From Nemorincola caseinilytica (GTDB lineage Bacteria > Bacteroidota > Bacteroidia > Chitinophagales > Chitinophagaceae), in contig NZ_BAABFA010000019.1 in assembly GCF_039540515.1 (NCBI RefSeq), forward strand, positions 1 to 64,000: a stretch of DNA of 64,000 nucleotides, in the 5' to 3' direction. The position numbers were made by a program, and so were the translations under genes. Positions 42,679 through 51,011 of the stretch are shown here, piece after piece. A model generated the notes under the pieces. It ran no database searches, was not told the DNA's origin, and worked only from the letters and a program-made list of their open reading frames with translations. The first letter of the stretch is position 1, and each line of letters starts with the position of its first letter.

Positions 42679-44517
42679 TTACTGCACTATGCTCACATTG
42701 GTCTGCGCCGTGTCGGTCGGTTGTTTCAGGCCACCCTCTGTCATTATGTACTCGGTATCGGTGTCTATGTCGTCATGGTCCTGCCAGTGGCGCTCATAGT
42801 TCCTTTGCCTGCGGGTGTTTATGGTATACCAGCTATAGTTGTCCACCGCTTCGCTCATCCTTATCCTTTTGCCTACAGGCACCTCTACCGTCACCAGTAC
42901 CTGCTGGTTACGGAATTTATCCCTGCTGCTGATCACGAACCCATCGGCCAGTCCTATCACGCTATCCTGCTGTGTTATATCGAAGCCGAAATGTTCTGCC
43001 CGCTGCCTTGCCTCGCTGCCTGTATTGCCCCTGCTGGTGCGTGTGCGATATACATGAAAAAGTGTGTCCTGGCTCTTCTCTATGTTCACTCTTACATTGT
43101 TCAGCCACAGAGAATCATCGCTGATGCACCTGAAGGGCGCATCGTTGTTAGCACCTTCGCCGAACCACCTGTCGTGGCGGGCATGGTGGTTGTTGCCGGT
43201 CTTGTTCACATCTATATACAGTACCCCGGCAGATGGCTGCTGTATAGCATACACATCCTCGACCTCGCCTATGGTGCTGAAGCCCCTCGCCAGCGTACCG
43301 GCAGTGATGATGATACAGGTGATACCCGTGAGCCACAGCCCCGTGAACACATAGCCCAGGTAGTGGCGGCGTGTGTGTACCCTCATCATCCTGCGTATCA
43401 TCCATACCACTATGGCCAGCAAGGGTATACCCAGTGTGAGCACAATGCCTACCCATGCCAGTGTATGCTGGCCCTCGCCATAGAATATGAAATTGGTAAA
43501 GGGCAGAACAGCAGCCCCGGCGAACAACAGTGCTATGAGCACACCAAAAAGGCTAAGGGCTATGCAACCCGCTATGAGCAGGAAAAAGGCCTTGAACAAA
43601 GTGCCTATCACACGGCCGAAGCCACGTCCGGCACGGCGACCTGCGCTCACGGCCTCACCTGCACGCGCCTGTGTAGCGGCCTTTATGCTGTTCATGTCTA
43701 TGCGCTCGCCACGCATCTCCATACGTTCTGTGGCACTATGTGCATAGGGCACTACTGCCCATAGTATGGCATATAGTATGAACAAAGTACCCCCTACCGA
43801 ACCCGCGAATATACCCGGGAAGCCATGGCCCCAACCCATAGAGAACCCATCGCCCGAGGAAATGGCTATGGCTACGGGTACCACCACTATCGTGCGCAGT
43901 ATCCAGCGGTCTACACCGAAGTAGGCGGCCAGGCCGCTGCACACACCTGCTATCATCTTGCCCTCCCTGTCGCGGAAGAAACGCCTTGTGGACTGTGACC
44001 GCAGGCTGCGCGATGGCACCAGTATCCACAGCAGCACATATACCCAGAACAATGCGCCCGCCAGCAGCACGAACAGTATACGCACTATGGTAGGATCTAT
44101 ACCGAAACGCGCAGCCAGCCCACTGCACACACCTGCTATCAGGGTATCGTCGCCATTGCGGTACAGGCGGCCCTTCCATGCATCCTCGCTGTTAGGCGGC
44201 GGCGTGCTGGTGTGCGCCTGGTTTTGGCTTTGCCCGGGGTTCTCTTCCGCATCTGCAGCGGCTATATCCTCCAGGCGGCCTATGCTGTCCATCACCGCGT
44301 TCACATCGGCCATACCTATGCAGGGCACACCCTGTTTCAGGCGGTCGCTCAGCAGCTCGGCTATGCGGTCCTCTATATCGTTCATTATCTCCTCGTGGCT
44401 CTCCTCTTTGGCAAAGTGACCACGCAGACCATCTATATATCGTTTCAGGTGGTCATAGGCGGTCTCTTCTATCGCTATCACCCTGCCCTGAAAGTTTATG
44501 TTTATTATCTTTTCCAT
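42679..44517 (-). CDS. PspC domain membrane protein
   Basis: A 612-residue envelope-stress-type protein. The cytoplasmic N-terminus (about 1-110) resembles a helical sensor module (HFAKEESHEEIMNDIEDRIAEL). Two PspC domains follow at about 115-175 and 180-265, each with G-V-C-S-G-L-A-A-x-F-G. Further membrane spans occur around residues 300-400, then a soluble C-terminal region of about 200 residues rich in polar residues. PadR-PspC pairs are common; the padR gene lies 22 bp upstream on the same strand. Confidence 0.88.
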   Translation of the reverse strand: MEKIININFQGRVIAIEETAYDHLKRYIDGLRGHFAKEESHEEIMNDIEDRIAELLSDRLKQGVPCIGMADVNAVMDSIGRLEDIAAADAEENPGQSQNQAHTSTPPPNSEDAWKGRLYRNGDDTLIAGVCSGLAARFGIDPTIVRILFVLLAGALFWVYVLLWILVPSRSLRSQSTRRFFRDREGKMIAGVCSGLAAYFGVDRWILRTIVVVPVAIAISSGDGFSMGWGHGFPGIFAGSVGGTLFILYAILWAVVPYAHSATERMEMRGERIDMNSIKAATQARAGEAVSAGRRAGRGFGRVIGTLFKAFFLLIAGCIALSLFGVLIALLFAGAAVLPFTNFIFYGEGQHTLAWVGIVLTLGIPLLAIVVWMIRRMMRVHTRRHYLGYVFTGLWLTGITCIIITAGTLARGFSTIGEVEDVYAIQQPSAGVLYIDVNKTGNNHHARHDRWFGEGANNDAPFRCISDDSLWLNNVRVNIEKSQDTLFHVYRTRTSRGNTGSEARQRAEHFGFDITQQDSVIGLADGFVISSRDKFRNQQVLVTVEVPVGKRIRMSEAVDNYSWYTINTRRQRNYERHWQDHDDIDTDTEYIMTEGGLKQPTDTAQTNVSIVQ

Positions 44518-44539
44518 TGTTGTTGGTTTGTGTGGTAGG

Positions 44540-44899
44540 TTATTGTTGGTCGGTGATGGGTGGTAAAGAATTCTCTTTGCTCTTTAGCGTGTTCACGGCA
44601 TAGGCCAGTTCGTTCCAGGTATCTTCCAGCTCTTTGTAGAATGCTATACCCTGCTCTGTGAGCGAAAAATATTTGCGCGGCGGCCCCGAATTGCTCTCTA
44701 CCCAGCGGTAGGTGAGCATACCTGCGTTCTTCAGTCGGGTCAGCAGGGGGTATAGCGTACCCTCCAGCACTATCATCCGCGATGCCTTCATTTCTTCTAC
44801 TATATCGCTGGGGTATGCCTCTCCCCTTCTTATCACCGACAGGATGCAGAATTCGAGTATGCCCCGGCGCATCTGGCTTTGTGTGTTCTCGATACTCAT
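44540..44899 (-). CDS. PadR family transcriptional regulator
   Basis: A 119-residue winged-helix regulator. Core: MRRGILEFCILSVIRRGEAYPSDIVEEM, shown as GILEFCILSVIRRGEAYPSD, then GTLYPLLTRLKNAGML and the wing RKYFSLTEQG. It is upstream of the PspC gene and likely controls both. A perfect 10-bp inverted repeat lies at 44957-44981 in its promoter region. Such PadR proteins often respond to small molecules or envelope stress; no inducer can be inferred. Confidence 0.92.
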   Translation of the reverse strand: MSIENTQSQMRRGILEFCILSVIRRGEAYPSDIVEEMKASRMIVLEGTLYPLLTRLKNAGMLTYRWVESNSGPPRKYFSLTEQGIAFYKELEDTWNELAYAVNTLKSKENSLPPITDQQ

Positions 44900-44956
44900 T
44901 TGGCTCCTTGTTTAAATGGTTATTCCTGAATTCTGAGACAAAACTATGCATAATTT

Positions 44957-44981
44957 TAGTACTATGCAACACATAGTACTA
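44957..44981. promoter_or_regulatory. Inverted-repeat operator upstream of padR
   Basis: TAGTACTATG and CATAGTACTA are perfect arms 5 bases apart, about 60 bp before the padR ATG. ATAGTACTAT-like palindromes suit winged-helix dimers, so this is probably the PadR binding site. Confidence 0.65.
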
Positions 44982-45035
44982 TCTATTTAACACTACAATG
45001 TGATAAATGCTACTTTAGGGTGCACACAAGAATGG

Positions 45036-45075
45036 GAAAAACAGACCGGGACGGCCATATATTGACCGTCCCGGT
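45036..45075 (-). terminator. Terminator for the leftward LLM gene
   Basis: Perfect arms ACCGGGACGG/CCGTCCCGGT (45045-45054 and 45066-45075) around 11 bases. On the minus strand the hairpin is followed by CTGTTTTT. Confidence 0.8.
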
Positions 45076-45091
45076 AAAATACCCTGACTCG

Positions 45092-45130
45092 ACCTCACCC
45101 TCCCCGACGGGGGAAGGATGGGGAGGAGCT
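45092..45130. repeat. CT/GA-rich palindromic repeat at the LLM gene end
   Basis: CTCACCCTCCCCGACGGGGG then AAGGATGGGGAGGAGCT. Same architecture as 30371-30402 and 47140-47174. It reaches the stop codon of the LLM gene. Confidence 0.55.
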
Positions 45131-46160
45131 ACCCTATCGCGGCCCTTACCATAGGTGCTACCTCGGTACCAAAGAGGCGGATGGAATTCATCAGTTTAGA
45201 ATGCGGAATATCCCCGGCTATGGTCTGCGCCAGGAAACGGGTATTACCGAACAACTGGTACTCAGCCACTATCTTGTCGGCCACCTCTTTTGCGGTGCCC
45301 ACCATCAACGAGCCCTTGGGCGACCGCATGTATTCGAACTGCTCGCGCGTGAGGGACTGCCAGCCACGTTCACGGCCCACTTTGTTCATCAGCCTGCTGT
45401 ATACGGGCCAGAACTCTTCGGCCGCCTGCTGTGAGCTCTCAGCTATATACATGTGTTGATTTATGGCCAGTTGCAACTGGCTGCTGTCACGACCTGCACG
45501 CTCTGCGGCCTGCCTGTATAGTTTGGTCAGTTGGGTAAAATGTACAGGGTCGCCACCCAGTATGGCTATGGTGAGGGGCAGCCCCAGGCCACCTGCACGC
45601 ACCACCGATGCCGGTGTGCCGCCTACAGCTATCCATACCGGCAGGCGCTGCTGGTATGGCCGCGGGTACACACCCAGCCCGGGTATGGAAGGCCTGTGCT
45701 TGCCCTGCGAGGTCACCACTTCGTTATCGTTCAGTTGCAGCAGCAGTTCCAGCTTTTCGGTAAAGAGCTCATCATAATCGTCCAGGTCGTACCCGAAGAG
45801 CGGGAAGGATTCTATGAATGAGCCACGGCCTGCCATTATCTCCGCACGGCCCTTTGATATAAGGTCCAGCGTAGCGAAATTCTGGAACACGCGCACAGGA
45901 TCGGCAGAGCTAAGCACGGTCACAGCGCTGGAAAGCCTTATATGCCTGGTGACCGCAGCCACAGCCGCCAGTACTACCTCTGGCGCCGATACCACATAGT
46001 CGGGCCGGTGATGCTCTCCCAGTGCATATACGTCCAGCCCTGTCTCATCGGCCAGTATGGCCTCCTGTATCAGCTCTGCCACCCGCCTTTGTGCGCCTGT
46101 GGCATGGCCGCTTATATGTTCTGCTGCTATCTCTCCGAATGTGCTTATGCCTAGTTCCAT
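45129..46160 (-). CDS. LLM-class flavin-dependent oxidoreductase
   Basis: A 343-residue luciferase-like monooxygenase. The TIM-barrel motifs include LGISTFGEI at the N-terminus, ALGEHHRPDYVVSAPEVVLA, HIRLSSAVTVLSSADPVRVF and GRAEIMAGRGSF, followed by WIAVGGTPASVVRAG. Such proteins use FMNH2 or F420 and oxygen or another acceptor. The group with this start (ELGISTFGE) is common but poorly characterised. It ends at a repeat and a good terminator. Confidence 0.9.
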   Translation of the reverse strand: MELGISTFGEIAAEHISGHATGAQRRVAELIQEAILADETGLDVYALGEHHRPDYVVSAPEVVLAAVAAVTRHIRLSSAVTVLSSADPVRVFQNFATLDLISKGRAEIMAGRGSFIESFPLFGYDLDDYDELFTEKLELLLQLNDNEVVTSQGKHRPSIPGLGVYPRPYQQRLPVWIAVGGTPASVVRAGGLGLPLTIAILGGDPVHFTQLTKLYRQAAERAGRDSSQLQLAINQHMYIAESSQQAAEEFWPVYSRLMNKVGRERGWQSLTREQFEYMRSPKGSLMVGTAKEVADKIVAEYQLFGNTRFLAQTIAGDIPHSKLMNSIRLFGTEVAPMVRAAIG

Positions 46161-46168
46161 ATAGCAAA

Positions 46169-46189
46169 GGTGCGCATTAATGGCGCACC
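46169..46189. repeat. Hairpin between pyrF and the LLM gene
   Basis: GGTGCGC-ATTAATG-GCGCACC, perfect 7-bp arms, 8 bp before the LLM gene start. No T-run; could be an operator or leader hairpin. Confidence 0.45.
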
Positions 46190-46231
46190 CCTATTTATAT
46201 AGCCATACGATATAGCTATAGAACGCGGTCA

Positions 46232-47032
46232 CTAAAAGTATACCGCCATCTCCTGCTGGTATTTGCGTGCGGCCTCATGCACCTGCGCAGCAAAGCCCTC
46301 GCCACTGCCTGCATAGATGACCCCGCGCGATACATTGATGAGCACACCCGCATCTTTATTGAAGGCATTGCGGCATACGGTATCCACATCGCCGCCCTGT
46401 GCGCCCACACCCGGCACCAGGAAGAAGTGATCGGGCAGCAATGCCCTCACCTCCTGCAACTGCTCTTTGCGCGTAGCGCCTATCACGAACATGATATTGC
46501 CCGGCGTACCCCATGATGCTACCGTCGTCAGCACCCTTTCGTAAAGTAGCTCATTACCACATTGCTGTAGCTGGAAATCGGCGCTGCCAGCATTGGAGGT
46601 AAGGCCTAGTACTATGGCCCACTTGCCATCGAACTGCAGGAAGGGCTTTACGCTGTCCGACCCCATGTAGGGCGCTACGGTAACACTATCGTAGGGATAT
46701 GTATGGAAAAAGGTGCGTGCGTACTGCTCCGATGTATTGCCTATATCGCCGCGCTTGGCATCGGCTATGGTAAAGATATCTTTGGGAATGTAGTTGAGCG
46801 TACGCTCCATACTCTGCCAGCCCTTTACACCCTGCGCCTCATAGAAGGCGGTATTGATCTTATAGGCCACGGCGAACTCCTTAGTGGCATCTATGATCCC
46901 CTTATTGAAAGCGAATGCAGGGTCTTCCTCCTGCAAAAGGTGCCGGGGTATCTTGGCAAGGTCGGTATCGAGGCCAACGCATAACACAGAGCGTTTGGCG
47001 AATATGTTCTTTACTAATGCTGCGCGATCCAT
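46232..47032 (-). CDS. pyrF: Orotidine 5'-phosphate decarboxylase
   Basis: PyrF makes UMP from OMP. The 266-residue protein is of the longer type. It has FLCVGLDTD-like SVLCVGLDTDLAKIP, FNKGIIDATKEFAVAYKIN with the substrate-contact Asp/Lys, and the catalytic block IADAKRGDIGNTS. FVIGATRKEQL and VPGVGAQGGD close the site. The ATG at 47032 (MDRAALVKNIF) matches homologues better than an ATG nine codons upstream. The sequence just upstream is repeated at 47180. Confidence 0.95.
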   Translation of the reverse strand: MDRAALVKNIFAKRSVLCVGLDTDLAKIPRHLLQEEDPAFAFNKGIIDATKEFAVAYKINTAFYEAQGVKGWQSMERTLNYIPKDIFTIADAKRGDIGNTSEQYARTFFHTYPYDSVTVAPYMGSDSVKPFLQFDGKWAIVLGLTSNAGSADFQLQQCGNELLYERVLTTVASWGTPGNIMFVIGATRKEQLQEVRALLPDHFFLVPGVGAQGGDVDTVCRNAFNKDAGVLINVSRGVIYAGSGEGFAAQVHEAARKYQQEMAVYF

Positions 47033-47052
47033 GCCGTAAAGATATATCAGCC

Positions 47053-47191
47053 CGGGCATTTGCAGGCCTGCTGCTGTAAGGACATCAATTATAGTATCCT
47101 TTTATTCCGACACACCCGCGCGACCGCGCGGACATTGACACTCCCTCTCTCTGGGAGAGGGCCGGGGTGAGGCTAAGCACGGGCATTTGCA
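47053..47191. repeat. Dispersed intergenic element with 12-bp flanking direct repeat
   Basis: CGGGCATTTGCA occurs at 47053-47064 (at the pyrF start) and again at 47180-47191. The intervening 115 bp hold CACACCCGCGCGACCGCGCGG, given here as ACCCGCGCGACCGCGCGGAC, followed by CTCCCTCTCTCTGGGAGAGG and GCCGGGGTGAGGCT. It is the second copy of the element at 28688-28835. Confidence 0.7.
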
Positions 47192-47196
47192 AGGGC

Positions 47197-47583
47197 TTAT
47201 CCTCTTTTGGCCTTTGCTTTTGCCTTCTCAGCATTCTGCTTTATACGCTGCTTTACAATGCGTGTTATGAGCTGCAGCGGCATTGGCTGGCTAAGGGGGA
47301 ACTGCACAGATCCCCTGCCTGTTTTGTACTTAGACAATACCTCTTTGAACGCCTCATCGTTCACAGGTGCGGGATAGAACCCTATATGGTTCTTATACCC
47401 GGCAAAGTATACCAGGTTGCCATTGAGCACATAGGTGGGCATATCGTACTTTATGGTCTCCTCTGCGGCTGGCGCGGCCTTCTGTACCGTAGCGCGCACC
47501 TGCTGCAGTACCGCCTGCACTTCCGGGGGAAAGGAGGCGATGTATGCATCTACGTTTGCGGGCTTTCCGGGTTTAGCTACCAT
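47197..47583 (-). CDS. DUF1801 domain protein
   Basis: A 128-residue DUF1801 protein (YdhG/Fra-like fold, sometimes called an iron chaperone). The core is NVDAYIASFPPEVQAVLQQVRATV, shown as DAYIASFPPEVQAVLQQVR, then AEETIKYDMPTYVLNGNLVYFAGYKNHIGFYP with its tyrosine-rich block (YFAGYKNHIGFYP). The C-terminal tail is lysine/alanine-rich (KAKAKAKRG). Function not established. It lies upstream of pyrF, separated from it by the dispersed element. Confidence 0.88.
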   Translation of the reverse strand: MVAKPGKPANVDAYIASFPPEVQAVLQQVRATVQKAAPAAEETIKYDMPTYVLNGNLVYFAGYKNHIGFYPAPVNDEAFKEVLSKYKTGRGSVQFPLSQPMPLQLITRIVKQRIKQNAEKAKAKAKRG

Positions 47584-47618
47584 GTTGTTCTCCTTTTATT
47601 TCTTTAGCGTTACTTATT

Positions 47619-47646
47619 AAGAAAGCCGCTGTCAGGCGGCTTTCTT
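47619..47646. terminator. Strong hairpin between the DUF1801 gene and the 47740 lipoprotein gene
   Basis: AAGAAAGCCGC and GCGGCTTTCTT, perfect 11-bp arms with a 6-nt loop. Transcripts from 48096 leftward would run into it. The T-run is weak, but the A/T-flanked GC stem is terminator-like in both directions. Confidence 0.55.
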
Positions 47647-47739
47647 TGGTAAATATACGGTACAGGACCATTATCACTGAACAGATACTTTATGCCCCCA
47701 TTTGTGCTCGCTGGCCTGTACAAAATGTCTTAGCGATCA

Positions 47740-48096
47740 TCAGAACGGCGGATGGAAAATGTACTGCGACACATAGGTAGCAGAATCCACACTGTCGTTC
47801 ACCACTTTGTCGGCAAATATCATGATGTTCTTATCTATCTGTGCTGCCTCATATGCTACCATATACTTTTCTCCTTCGGCCAGCTTCTTGTTTATAGGCA
47901 CTTTGCGGCTGCTACCCTCGTATCGCCTGCCATTCACATAAAAGAAGTAAGTGGTGCCCGACCGCCTGAGGATGCCCGCATCGAAAGATATTACCGTACC
48001 CACCGCATACGATGGATTGGAATATACAGGCGCCTTGGTACAGCCCGCCATACAGGCGCACAGACCGCATAGAAGTAAAATGTATCGTAAGGCCAT
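47740..48096 (-). CDS. Hypothetical lipoprotein
   Basis: A 118-residue protein with a lipoprotein signal (ALRYILLLCGLCACMAGC, lipobox A-G-C). The mature part includes GTVISFDAGILRRSGTTYFFYVNGRRY and closes with YVSQYIFHPPF. No family recognised. An in-frame ATG eight codons upstream is possible, but the start at 48096 gives a cleaner signal peptide. Confidence 0.7.
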   Translation of the reverse strand: MALRYILLLCGLCACMAGCTKAPVYSNPSYAVGTVISFDAGILRRSGTTYFFYVNGRRYEGSSRKVPINKKLAEGEKYMVAYEAAQIDKNIMIFADKVVNDSVDSATYVSQYIFHPPF

Positions 48097-48153
48097 ATAG
48101 ATGCGGAGTGGGTATATCATGTCGAAAAAAAGAGGGTATCTATGGGTGCAAGA

Positions 48154-48765
48154 TCAGTGAATGAAGCGATAACCAAGCGCGAATTGCAGGCCAGAGTTCC
48201 TCCATCTGCCATAGTAGGGAAAGTCTACACCGTTCACATTCAGCAGGCCATGCACATAACGCGCACTGGCGGTAAGACGTGGCAATACCACCACCTCTGC
48301 ACCGGCCACCAGCGATATATCATTGCTCTGGAACCATAAACCGCGTACGTTGGAGCCCGAACTCATATTCCTTGCCGATATCATGCGGGTATACTGCGGC
48401 CCCGCCTGCAGCCATACCACATCAAAAATGTTGTACTGCACCAGCAGGGGTATATCCAGGTAAGATGTTTTAAGGTCGGCATGGTAGGGAAGATAGTCCA
48501 GCCTGGCCATCTTTGCCAGTATCTCTACCCTAAAGGCCCATTGCCTCTTCGTGAGGTCGGCATAGATACCAGCCATAGGCATCTGCGAATAGCTGCCACC
48601 GAAAATAGTACTGCCGAACGTACGCTGCATATTGAGACCGGCCTTGATGCCCAGGGTCACATCGGGAAATGTTCGGTGTATCCTCGTCGATAACCCGAAC
48701 TGGGCATAAACGTTGTGTGATAACACAAGTGCCGCCAGTACTATTACAAACTGTGGAAGACGCAT
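48154..48765 (-). CDS. PorT-like outer-membrane beta-barrel protein
   Basis: A 203-residue exported protein: signal peptide (PQFVIVLAALVLSHNVYAQ) followed by alternating strands ending in an aromatic residue, as in the PorT/OmpW-like barrels of Bacteroidetes. Typical pieces are LGIKAGLNMQRTFG, YLDIPLLVQYNIF, WLQAGPQYTRM and the final LQFALGYRFIH. It probably sits in the outer membrane; cargo or partner unknown. The ATG at 48765 begins the signal peptide. Confidence 0.8.
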   Translation of the reverse strand: MRLPQFVIVLAALVLSHNVYAQFGLSTRIHRTFPDVTLGIKAGLNMQRTFGSTIFGGSYSQMPMAGIYADLTKRQWAFRVEILAKMARLDYLPYHADLKTSYLDIPLLVQYNIFDVVWLQAGPQYTRMISARNMSSGSNVRGLWFQSNDISLVAGAEVVVLPRLTASARYVHGLLNVNGVDFPYYGRWRNSGLQFALGYRFIH

Positions 48766-48889
48766 CGGGCGTATGAGTTTTGTATAAAGATAGTAAGGGA
48801 ATGTGACAATGCGATAATACGGCAATACCACGATGCAGGAAAAGAAAAGGTCAAAAATCGAACGGATACATTTGCTTTTTTACCTGATG

Positions 48890-48957
48890 CCAAATTCCAA
48901 ATACCTAATTCCTAATTCCTAATTCCCGATACCTAATTCCCGATACCTAATTCCTCA
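48890..48957. repeat. AT-rich short-unit intergenic repeat (CCTAATTCC type)
   Basis: CCAAATTCC and at least five CCTAATTCC-like units with CCGATA variants, between the parE stop and the PorT-like gene start. Same unit family as 9666-9821. Confidence 0.7.
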
Positions 48958-48965
48958 CCACTCCA

Positions 48966-50864
48966 TTACGCCTCTACCTCTATACCCAGCTCCTCGGCCA
49001 GGTCTTTCTCTATGCGCAGGTTGTTGATGATGAACTGCTGGCGGTCGGGGGTGTTCTTGCCCATATAGTATTCCAGCAGCTTTTGTATCTGTGCATCCTG
49101 CGTCAGTAGCACAGGGTCTTTGCGTATATCGTCGCCTATGAACTGTGCGAACTCCTCGGGGCTTATTTCTCCCAAGCCTTTGAAGCGCGTTATCTCGGCT
49201 TTGGCGCCTATCTCGTTTATGGCGCGCTGCCTATCCTCGTCGGTATAGCAGTATATGGTCTTCTGCTTGTTGCGCACACGAAAGAGCGGCGTCTGCAGTA
49301 TGTATATATGGTTGCCACGCACCAGGTCGGGGAAGAACTGCAGGAAGAAGGTCATGATGAGGAGGCGTATGTGCATACCATCCACATCGGCATCGGTGGC
49401 TATCACTATGTTGTTGTAGCGCAGCCCTTCCAGCCCTTCTTCTATGTTCAGCGCATGCTGCAGCAGGTTGAATTCCTCGTTCTCGTATACCACCTTCTTG
49501 GTAAGGCCATAGCAGTTCAGCGGCTTACCCCTCAGGCTGAAGACCGCCTGTGTCTCTACACTGCGGCTCTTGGTGATGCTACCGCTGGCGCTATCGCCCT
49601 CGGTAATGAATATGGTCGATTCCAGTTGCTTCTGCTGGTACTCTTCGCGGCCTTTTGTAGGGGGCTCTTCATTCAGGTGTATGCGGCAGTCGCGCAGCTT
49701 CTTGTTGTGCAGGTTGGCCTTCTTGGCGCGTTCGTTGGCCAGTTTGCGTATACCGCTCAGTTCCTTGCGTTCACGCTCACTCTGCTCTATACGTTTCTTC
49801 AGCGCCTCGGCCACTGCGGGGTTCTTGTGCAGGAAGTTGTCAAGGTCCTTACCCAGGAACTCTGCCACAAAAGCCTTCATCGATGGTCCACCATCGAATA
49901 CATACTGTGAGCCCAGCTTGGTCTTTGTCTGCGACTCGAACACCGGTTCCTGTACACGAACAGAAATTGCAGCGCAAATGCTCTGCCTTATGTCCGATGC
50001 ATCATAATCCTTCTTGTAGAACTCGCGCACGGTCTTTACGAATGCCTCGCGGAAGGCCGCCTGGTGCGTACCACCCTGCGTGGTATGCTGTCCGTTCACG
50101 AATGAGTATATATCTTCGCCATAATCGCCGGTATGGGTCATGGCCACCTCTATATCGGTACCCTTCAGGTGAATGATGGGATAGCGCAGGTTGTCCGGGT
50201 TGGTCTTGCGTGTCAACAGGTCCAGCAGGCCGTTCTTCGATACATAGTTCCTGCCGTTGAAGTGTATGAGCAGGCCCGCATTCAGGAAGCAGTAGTTCCA
50301 TACCTGGTTCTCCAGGTACTCATGCAGGAAGTGGTAATGCTTGAACACAGTATCATCGGGGCGAAAGACCACCAGTGTACCATTGTTCTCTGTAGTATCG
50401 GCCTCCTTATATTCTTTGGTGAGTACTCCCTGCGCAAATTCGGCCACCTTGGTACGCCCTTCGCGGAAGGATGCTACTTTGAAGTACTTGCTCAGTGCGT
50501 TCACCGCCTTGGTACCCACGCCGTTCAGCCCCACCGACTTCTGGAAGGCCTTGCTATCGTATTTGGCGCCGGTGTTTATCTTGCTCACTACATCTACCAC
50601 CTTGCCCAGGGGTATGCCGCGGCCATAGTCGCGCACGGTCACCTGGCCATCGCTCACGGTCAGCTCCACACGCTTGCCCTGCCCCATAGCGAACTCGTCT
50701 ATACAGTTGTCCACCACTTCCTTTACCAGCACATATATGCCATCGTCCACGCTGCTTCCATCGCCCAGCTTGCCTATGTACATGCCCGGGCGCAGGCGTA
50801 TGTGTTCGCGCCAATCCAGCGAGCGTATACTGTCTTCGTTATATTGTGGTATCAGTTCTGCCAT
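48966..50864 (-). CDS. parE: DNA topoisomerase IV subunit B
   Basis: A 632-residue type IIA topoisomerase B subunit, needed with ParC to decatenate chromosomes. GHKL ATPase motifs: EVVDNCIDEF, DYGRGIPLG, VGLNGVGTKAVNALS and the QTKTKLG transducer lysine region. The TOPRIM domain shows ITEGDSASGS and IVIATDADVDGMHIR, with RFKGLGEISPEEF near the end. ParE rather than GyrB is favoured by the length and the VNGQHTTQGGTH region. No parC lies beside it; the next gene down is the PorT-like protein. Confidence 0.92.
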   Translation of the reverse strand: MAELIPQYNEDSIRSLDWREHIRLRPGMYIGKLGDGSSVDDGIYVLVKEVVDNCIDEFAMGQGKRVELTVSDGQVTVRDYGRGIPLGKVVDVVSKINTGAKYDSKAFQKSVGLNGVGTKAVNALSKYFKVASFREGRTKVAEFAQGVLTKEYKEADTTENNGTLVVFRPDDTVFKHYHFLHEYLENQVWNYCFLNAGLLIHFNGRNYVSKNGLLDLLTRKTNPDNLRYPIIHLKGTDIEVAMTHTGDYGEDIYSFVNGQHTTQGGTHQAAFREAFVKTVREFYKKDYDASDIRQSICAAISVRVQEPVFESQTKTKLGSQYVFDGGPSMKAFVAEFLGKDLDNFLHKNPAVAEALKKRIEQSERERKELSGIRKLANERAKKANLHNKKLRDCRIHLNEEPPTKGREEYQQKQLESTIFITEGDSASGSITKSRSVETQAVFSLRGKPLNCYGLTKKVVYENEEFNLLQHALNIEEGLEGLRYNNIVIATDADVDGMHIRLLIMTFFLQFFPDLVRGNHIYILQTPLFRVRNKQKTIYCYTDEDRQRAINEIGAKAEITRFKGLGEISPEEFAQFIGDDIRKDPVLLTQDAQIQKLLEYYMGKNTPDRQQFIINNLRIEKDLAEELGIEVEA

Positions 50865-50873
50865 TATCGTGGT

Positions 50874-50928
50874 ATAAAGTAGAAAGTATAAAGTAGAAAG
50901 CTTTTCAGTAGATAGTATTTAGTAGACG
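50874..50928. repeat. Short-unit repeat (AAAGTAGAAAGT) upstream of parE
   Basis: ATAAAGTAGAAAGT appears twice in tandem, followed by diverged AGTAGATAGTATTTAGTAG. It lies in the parE leader. Confidence 0.5.
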
Positions 50929-51011
50929 GTCGTTGGTCAAATGTAGGCAGCATGGCGAATATGGTCAAAAGTTGTACGCCCCATATATCCACAATTTCTG
51001 CCGGTAGCCTG

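Noticed and set aside
48890..48957. Second CRISPR-like array
   Set aside because: Same short irregular units without spacers.
49308..50882. Rightward frames opposite parE
   Set aside because: parE is complete and unmistakable; the opposite frames are shadows.
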